From Sphingopyxis macrogoltabida (GTDB lineage: Bacteria > Pseudomonadota > Alphaproteobacteria > Sphingomonadales > Sphingomonadaceae), in NCBI RefSeq assembly GCF_001307295.1, contig NZ_CP012700.1, forward strand, positions 189,001 to 253,000: a stretch of DNA of 64,000 bases. The letters are read 5' to 3'. Below the pieces are notes generated by a model. That model saw only the letters and a program-made list of their open reading frames with translations. It made no database searches and was not told the origin of the DNA. Positions within the stretch are counted from its first letter, which is position 1, and each line of letters opens with the position of its first letter. Below are positions 59,603-64,000 of this stretch, piece by piece. The position numbers and the translations under genes are program-made.

Positions 59603-60642
59603 AGCAACTCCAGACTTCCGAGGGCCAAAGCCTGCCGCGCCGGGCGCTCGGCCATGACCGCAAACATTTCATCGCCGCGCGACGTGCGCTCGACGCTCAT
59701 CGATGCGAACACCGCCATGAAATAGCCGCTGAGCGCACCGACGCGATAGTCGGTCCATAACGCTTCGCCATCGGTTTCGATGCCCCGCGCGTCCAGCGCA
59801 GCGATCCAGTGATCGAAGGCCGGGCGATCGGCCGCCGCGCGTTCGGCCGGATCGGCGATGCTGGTGCCGACCAGATAGGCGAGGTCGCTGGCGCCGCTGC
59901 CGCGCCCGAGCGTCTGCCAGTCGACCAGCCAGCAGCGCATCCCGTCGGGGGCGAAGAGGATATTGTCGATGCGAAGGTCGCCGTGGACGATCGTCCGCGC
60001 CGCCGGCGTCCGCGCGAGATAGGCGCCCAGCCGTTCGACGATCCCGGCGCCGAGGTCGAGCAACTCGGGGGCGAGCCGCGCGGCATAGCGCTCGCGAAAG
60101 CCGAGATAGAATTGCGGGAACAGGCTACGGATCAGGTCGCCATTGTCGCGGGAGAGCCAGGGCAAGGTTTCGAGCCGCGGGTCGTTCCAGAGCAGTGCGT
60201 GGAGCCCCGCCGCGGCGTCGATACAGGGCCGCAATCCCGCAAGACCGGTGCCGGCAAGCTGGTCGCCCTGCCGCGCCGGGGCAAGGTCGGCGAGGATCAG
60301 GATGAAGTCGACGTCGTCGTCGGCAATTTCGGCATGATAGCAATGCGGCGCCGCAACACCGCTCCCCTCGGCGAGTTCGCGGTACCAGCTCACTTCCTTG
60401 ACATAGGTGCCGGTCAGCTTGGCGATGTTGCGGCTGGCCTCGTCATGGCTCGGGCATTTGGCGACGACGCTTGCGGGAGCATCGACGCCGTCCGCCCAAT
60501 CGAGCGCCAGCCGGAAGCTGTCGCACATCTGGCCGGTGCCGACGGGGGTTGCCGTAAAGCCGCGCAGCGCGCCCGGTTCCTGCCCCAGCGTCACCGCGAG
60601 CCACGCCGGGCTCATGGCGCTTGGCTCGGTCGGAAAGCTCAA
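59599..60642 (-). CDS. Aminoglycoside-phosphotransferase-fold kinase (ecdysteroid-kinase-like)
   Basis: A 347-residue APH-fold kinase. ATP/lobe motifs: VVAKCPSHDEASRNIAKLTGTYVKEVSWYRELAEGSGVAAPHCYHAEI, FILILADLAPARQGDQLAG; catalytic loop VHGDLRIDNILFA; metal Asp in CWLVDWQTLGRGSGASDLAYLV. It phosphorylates a small hydroxyl compound, perhaps a steroid or a lipid-like alcohol as in ecdysteroid kinases. Substrate unknown. It overlaps both neighbours by four bases. Confidence 0.85.
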   Translation of the reverse strand: MSFPTEPSAMSPAWLAVTLGQEPGALRGFTATPVGTGQMCDSFRLALDWADGVDAPASVVAKCPSHDEASRNIAKLTGTYVKEVSWYRELAEGSGVAAPHCYHAEIADDDVDFILILADLAPARQGDQLAGTGLAGLRPCIDAAAGLHALLWNDPRLETLPWLSRDNGDLIRSLFPQFYLGFRERYAARLAPELLDLGAGIVERLGAYLARTPAARTIVHGDLRIDNILFAPDGMRCWLVDWQTLGRGSGASDLAYLVGTSIADPAERAAADRPAFDHWIAALDARGIETDGEALWTDYRVGALSGYFMAVFASMSVERTSRGDEMFAVMAERPARQALALGSLELL

Positions 60643-61730
60643 GGCGCCGGGTCCATCAGGCCGACGAGGCCGGTGGACGCGTGCGGGCCGACGAACAATT
60701 GTTCGAGCACGCCGACGCCGGTGTCGCTGCGGTCGCCGTCGGTCAATTCGGCACGCACCAGCGCCTGGACATGCATCGCGAGCGGATTACCCCAGGTGCG
60801 GTCCGCTTCCGACAGGCTGTCGTGCCCGATCTCCAATTCGCCATGGTCGAAGCCATGGCCCCAGACGGGATGGGTGTAGCCGAGCCCGCTCATCGCAAAC
60901 ATCGGCCCGGTCGGCGTCAAGGTCAGCCGGGTCGAGGCGTCGAAATCGGCGGTCAATTTGCCGAGGCGGCGCGTCCCCGGCTGCCATTCGGCGGCGAAGC
61001 CGGGGTCGGCATAATGGCGTTCGCCGCCGTTCGCGCCGACGATCACCGCCCGGCGGTTCCATGGGCTGCCCGCGCCATCGTCGTTGCTGTGGAAGAAGAG
61101 CGAGCGATCGGCGAAATTGCACGGCGTCCACAGCCAGAAGAACTGGCTGAAATTGCCCTCGGGCGGCGGCTGCGGTTCGGCGGCGCCGACGGGGCGGATG
61201 CCCCAGCTCCGGTCGCGCGTTCCGGTCCAACCGGTATCGACCTCGACACGCGCGCCGTCGACCGAAAGCCAGCCCGACCAATGGCCGTTCTGCGTCATCC
61301 GCGTATAGTCCATGAACAATCGCGTCCCGTTGCGGCGCGTGAAGCGCGGCTCCTCGATCGGGAAATGGCGCGCGGTGAAATGAAGTTCGGCGGCGAGCGG
61401 GCCGTCGTTCGCCGCGATGCGCAAGGTCAGTCGTTCGAGCGGTGCGTCGATGGCGATTGCGATCGGGCCGACCGCCAGATCGAGCCGCTCGCCTGCCGAG
61501 CGGCGGCTGGCGCGGAGGTTATGCTGCACGCCGTCGACGATGACGCAGAAGGCGGCATCGACGATGCCGAGCTGCGGATAGAAACCCATCGCGGCGGCGA
61601 AGAAGACCGACCCGTCGGGCGAATAGCCGTTGAAGAAATAGCGATCGTAGAAATTGCGATCGGTGCCGGCGAAGGCAATCGGCTCCGCACTCTGGTGCAG
61701 CGGGTAATCGTCACCCTTGGTCAGCATCAT
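60639..61730 (-). CDS. Lipocalin/hydroxyneurosporene-synthase-like protein, first gene of operon
   Basis: A 363-residue protein with aromatic beta strands typical of the CrtC/tocopherol-cyclase-like double-calycin fold: NFYDRYFFNGYSPDGSVFFAAAMGFYPQLGIVDAAFCVIVDGVQHNL, RFTRRNGTRLFMDYTRMTQNGHWSGWLSVDG, RDRSWGIRPVG, FWLWTPCNFADRSLFFHSNDDGAGSPWNRRAV. The motif D-R-SWG-R-P is typical. It may bind or hydrate a terpenoid or other lipid. It heads the operon with the kinase. I leave function open. Confidence 0.78.
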   Translation of the reverse strand: MMLTKGDDYPLHQSAEPIAFAGTDRNFYDRYFFNGYSPDGSVFFAAAMGFYPQLGIVDAAFCVIVDGVQHNLRASRRSAGERLDLAVGPIAIAIDAPLERLTLRIAANDGPLAAELHFTARHFPIEEPRFTRRNGTRLFMDYTRMTQNGHWSGWLSVDGARVEVDTGWTGTRDRSWGIRPVGAAEPQPPPEGNFSQFFWLWTPCNFADRSLFFHSNDDGAGSPWNRRAVIVGANGGERHYADPGFAAEWQPGTRRLGKLTADFDASTRLTLTPTGPMFAMSGLGYTHPVWGHGFDHGELEIGHDSLSEADRTWGNPLAMHVQALVRAELTDGDRSDTGVGVLEQLFVGPHASTGLVGLMDPAP

Positions 61731-61787
61731 TCCTCATCCCGTTTTTTGTTGCAACCTAACGGGAAGCGCGTCGGCGTCAATGCAGCT

Positions 61788-62636
61788 TCAATGTACGGGG
61801 GGATCGACCGGCGGTATCGCGCGCACCGGCGCGACGGGCTCGCCCGGTTCGCGGGGCGGCAGGGCGTCGGGCGGCACATCGGGAATCTGCATGTCGGGGG
61901 TGGCGATCTTTTCGACATTGCGGACGCGCACCGCAAGCATGCCGTCGGCGAGGCGCAGCTCGTTGAAGCTTGGCGGGGTCGAGCGGATGCGCTGCGACAG
62001 GGTGCCCGCGCCGATCATGCGAATCGGGCCGGCCGGGGTCTGCTGGACGAGGTCGAAGGCATCGTGGACATGCCCGGTGAGCACCGCCGCGACGCCGCGC
62101 GCGGCGAGCTCGCGCAGCGCGCGGGCGCCGCCACGGGTGAGCGCCCGGCCGCGCGTTCCGGCTTCGACGAGCGGATGATGCGCCGTGACCAGCGCACCAG
62201 TCCCGGCAGGGAGCGCATCGATTGCAGCGAGCGTCTTGGCGAGTGCTTTTTTCGTCACCCAGCCCTTCGACCAGTCGAGCCGCCATTGCGCGCGCGCCGT
62301 CGTCTTGAGCGGCACGATCGCGACGCCGGGCAGGTCGAGTTCGCGCTCGACGAGCCGCTCGATGCCGCGAATGCGCCGATAGGGATAAAAGAAGCGCGCG
62401 AACGGGTTGAAATAGGGTAGGTCATGGTTGCCGACCTCGACCGTCACTGGCACGTCGAGCGCGCCGATCCAGTCGCAGGCGGCGGCGAATTCGTGCGACC
62501 GCGCGCGCATCGTCAGGTCGCCGGTGATCAGGATCGCGTCGGGCCTATCGCGGCGCACGATATCTTCGAACCAGTCGAGCGCGGCACGGTCCTCCAGCCC
62601 GAAATGCAGGTCGCTGATATGGAAAAGCAGCGTCAT
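61788..62636 (-). CDS. Calcineurin-type metallophosphoesterase
   Basis: A 282-residue phosphoesterase with all blocks: LFHISDLHFGLE (D-x-H), AILITGDLTMRAR (GD), VEVGNHDLPYF (GNHD), LVTAHHPLVEAG (H) and VLTGHVHDAFD (GHxH), which bind two metals. It could cleave cyclic nucleotides, nucleotides or lipid phosphates (UDP-sugar/LpxH-like proteins share the fold). It overlaps the lipid kinase by four bases and probably acts with it. Confidence 0.9.
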   Translation of the reverse strand: MTLLFHISDLHFGLEDRAALDWFEDIVRRDRPDAILITGDLTMRARSHEFAAACDWIGALDVPVTVEVGNHDLPYFNPFARFFYPYRRIRGIERLVERELDLPGVAIVPLKTTARAQWRLDWSKGWVTKKALAKTLAAIDALPAGTGALVTAHHPLVEAGTRGRALTRGGARALRELAARGVAAVLTGHVHDAFDLVQQTPAGPIRMIGAGTLSQRIRSTPPSFNELRLADGMLAVRVRNVEKIATPDMQIPDVPPDALPPREPGEPVAPVRAIPPVDPPVH

Positions 62637-63463
62637 TGGGTCGCGATGAAATCGACTTCGCTGGCGCCGATCGCGAAGCGCGCGGGAGAGGGAAGCTCGG
62701 CGAGTTCGCCATCATATTCGAGGCTGATCGGCCGCTCGCTTTCGAGGATGATCGTTTCGCCGACCGCGATTTCCTCGCTCGGCCCGTCGCGGAAATCCCC
62801 GCCGAGCCAGGCGAGACCGTGGCGCAGCACGTCGGCGGCACCCTCTGTCAATATGCCGTCGGCGCGGACGCCCCGCTCGGTCGGCGTTAGAATAATCGCT
62901 GGATACGCCTTCGCTTGTCCCGCGACGCGGACGCCCGGGGCGTTATTCATTTCGTCGAGTGCGTCGGGCGCGGCGCCAGCGGCTTCGATCAGGCCGTCCT
63001 GCCGCATCGTCTCGCGGACTTCGGCCCAGCGCGTCGCCGGCCCCGCGACGATGGTGATGAAGGCCGTGCCCGCCTCGCCGCGAACGATCGGTATCGCCTG
63101 CCGCCGACCCTGGCCGGCCAGCGCATCGGCGAGGATATCGGGCGCCGGCCGGTCGCCGTGCAGCGCCTTCGACAGCAGGTTGAGCGTCCCGCCCGGAAGG
63201 GGCAGAACCGCGCCGTTCCATCCGGCAGCCACGGTTGCGGCGGCGTTGATCGTTCCGTCGCCGGTCCAGACGAGCAGAAGGTCGATGCCCTGCTGCTTGA
63301 GTTCGGCCGCGTCGGGAATCGCTTCGTTGGGCAGGGCAAAGGTCGCGGCGAGCGGCGCGCCGGCGGCGCGGCAGCTTTCCACAATCTGTTCGAGCACGGC
63401 TTCGTCATGACTGCCGGACTGGCTGTTGCAGACGAGGGCGGGGCGGGCGAAAGGGCTGGTCAT
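62633..63463 (-). CDS. Diacylglycerol-kinase-family lipid kinase
   Basis: A 276-residue lipid kinase: ALVCNSQSGSHDEAV, LLVWTGDGTINAAATVAAGWNGAVLPLPGGTLNLLSKALHGDRPAPDILADALAGQG, and a C-terminal FDGxxD-like LEYDGELAEL. The GGDGT motif reads TGDGT, a mild change, and the LPLGTxND loop reads LPGGTLNLL. It is likely to phosphorylate diacylglycerol or a sphingoid-like lipid, which fits a sphingolipid-making sphingomonad. The metallophosphoesterase gene overlaps it. Confidence 0.87.
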   Translation of the reverse strand: MTSPFARPALVCNSQSGSHDEAVLEQIVESCRAAGAPLAATFALPNEAIPDAAELKQQGIDLLLVWTGDGTINAAATVAAGWNGAVLPLPGGTLNLLSKALHGDRPAPDILADALAGQGRRQAIPIVRGEAGTAFITIVAGPATRWAEVRETMRQDGLIEAAGAAPDALDEMNNAPGVRVAGQAKAYPAIILTPTERGVRADGILTEGAADVLRHGLAWLGGDFRDGPSEEIAVGETIILESERPISLEYDGELAELPSPARFAIGASEVDFIATQ

Positions 63464-63568
63464 ACCCCTTCCTACGCACGAGCACGCGAAAGGTCACCTC
63501 GTTCGGATACGGGTTCGGATCATGGCCCGCTTGTTCGCGGGCGCGCGGCACTGTAGGGCGCGGAACCT

Positions 63569-64000
63569 ATGGCAAAGCGCGAAGCCAAAGGACGGCGGTT
63601 GATCAAAATCCTGATAGTCGTGGGACTGCTGATCCTGCTGTTCGGCGGCGGCGGGCGGATGATCCTTGCGGGCGGCGCCAAGTCGCTCAACCTCGGCGAC
63701 CGGCTGCTCGGTGACGGCGACGGTGCCACCCTGCAGGTCGCGGGGCAGCCCTATGGGCCAGGGCCGCGCAACATGCTCAACATCTGGGTGCCGACGGGAA
63801 CGCAAAAGACCGACCGGCTGCCGGTGATCGTCTGGCTGTATGGCGGCGGCTGGTACAGCGGCGCGCGCGACGATTATGGTTTTGCTGGGCGCGCCTTTGC
63901 CAAGCAGGGCTTCGTCGTCGTGATTCCCGATTACCGGATCGTGCCCGAGGGTCATTGGCCCGACTTTCTGCAGGACAGCGCGGCCGCGGTCGCATGGACC
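63569..64000 (+). CDS. Alpha/beta hydrolase (esterase-lipase type), 3' truncated
   Basis: The frame opens at ATG 63569 and continues past the window edge (144 residues seen). An N-terminal membrane anchor or signal (RRLIKILIVVGLLILLFGGGGR) precedes NMLNIWVPTGTQKTDRLPVIVWLYGGGWYSGARDDYGFAGRAFAKQGFVVVIPDYRIVPEG. The oxyanion-hole motif YGGGW and the FVVVIPDYR strand are typical of carboxylesterase or hormone-sensitive-lipase-like hydrolases (BD-FAE type). The catalytic Ser, Asp and His lie outside the window. Confidence 0.85.
   Translation, partial: MAKREAKGRRLIKILIVVGLLILLFGGGGRMILAGGAKSLNLGDRLLGDGDGATLQVAGQPYGPGPRNMLNIWVPTGTQKTDRLPVIVWLYGGGWYSGARDDYGFAGRAFAKQGFVVVIPDYRIVPEGHWPDFLQDSAAAVAWT

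Overview
The window is GC-rich alphaproteobacterial chromosome, most likely a sphingomonad close to Sphingopyxis. This rests on protein style (TonB-dependent receptor, exosortase-A-associated surface-glycan genes, an RcGTA-type cluster), the dense GTGA/ATGA gene overlaps and the families of short palindromic intergenic repeats. I saw no rRNA, tRNA, CRISPR array, IS element, integrase or replication origin.

Layout. 0-2.5 kb: end of a TonB-dependent receptor, an RNase H-like protein, a PAS protein and a stand-alone MreB. 2.5-11.8 kb: secreted M28 peptidase; a subclass-B3-like metallo-beta-lactamase divergent from an AmpR-like LysR regulator; a diguanylate cyclase; proline iminopeptidase; aminotransferase; S9 peptidase. 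12.2-29.1 kb: a gene transfer agent (GTA)-type head and tail cluster in one direction: terminase small and large subunits, portal, a small TM protein, prohead protease, capsid, an inserted S74 tail-fibre gene, adaptors, major tail protein, two tail chaperones, a very short tape measure, a greatly enlarged distal tail protein, hub, NlpC/P60 peptidase, a frameshifted tail-tip protein and a DUF2793 protein. A secreted-protein gene sits antisense inside it. A hairpin terminator closes the cluster before a major OmpA porin.

30-40.5 kb: orphan ExbD, ABC exporter with a DUF1993 gene, intracellular PHA depolymerase, YkvA protein, dipeptide epimerase, FMN-binding stress protein, a glyoxalase-fold (VOC) gene divergent from soxR with a SoxR-like operator between them, and a MaoC-thiolase-monooxygenase operon. 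40.5-46.6 kb: MscS channel and topoisomerase IB, then the exosortase-A-associated glycan ligase with a small overlapping membrane ORF, a glycosyltransferase and a membrane protein. 46.6-48 kb: a small two-gene operon divergent from an S24 (LexA/CI-like) repressor, with TAGGA/TCCTA operators between. 48-58.8 kb: lipoprotein, soluble chemoreceptor, aquaporin, galU, a complete yfiR-yfiN-yfiB c-di-GMP operon, msrA, M48 protease, heme A synthase, rplM-rpsI. 59-63.5 kb: an uncharacterised three-gene operon (unknown protein, aminoglycoside-phosphotransferase-fold kinase, lipocalin-like protein), then a metallophosphoesterase and lipid-kinase pair. The right edge cuts an alpha/beta hydrolase.

Working together: the GTA block encodes a nearly complete capsid and tail but shows one frameshift, repeat-derived ends on the protease, and insertions, so it is either an evolving GTA or one starting to decay. 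The beta-lactamase/AmpR pair, the SoxR/VOC pair and the S24 module are three local regulatory circuits whose DNA sites can be seen. A nearly identical 145-bp inverted repeat pair at 2.5 and 35.1 kb brackets the GTA and could support inversion of 32 kb.
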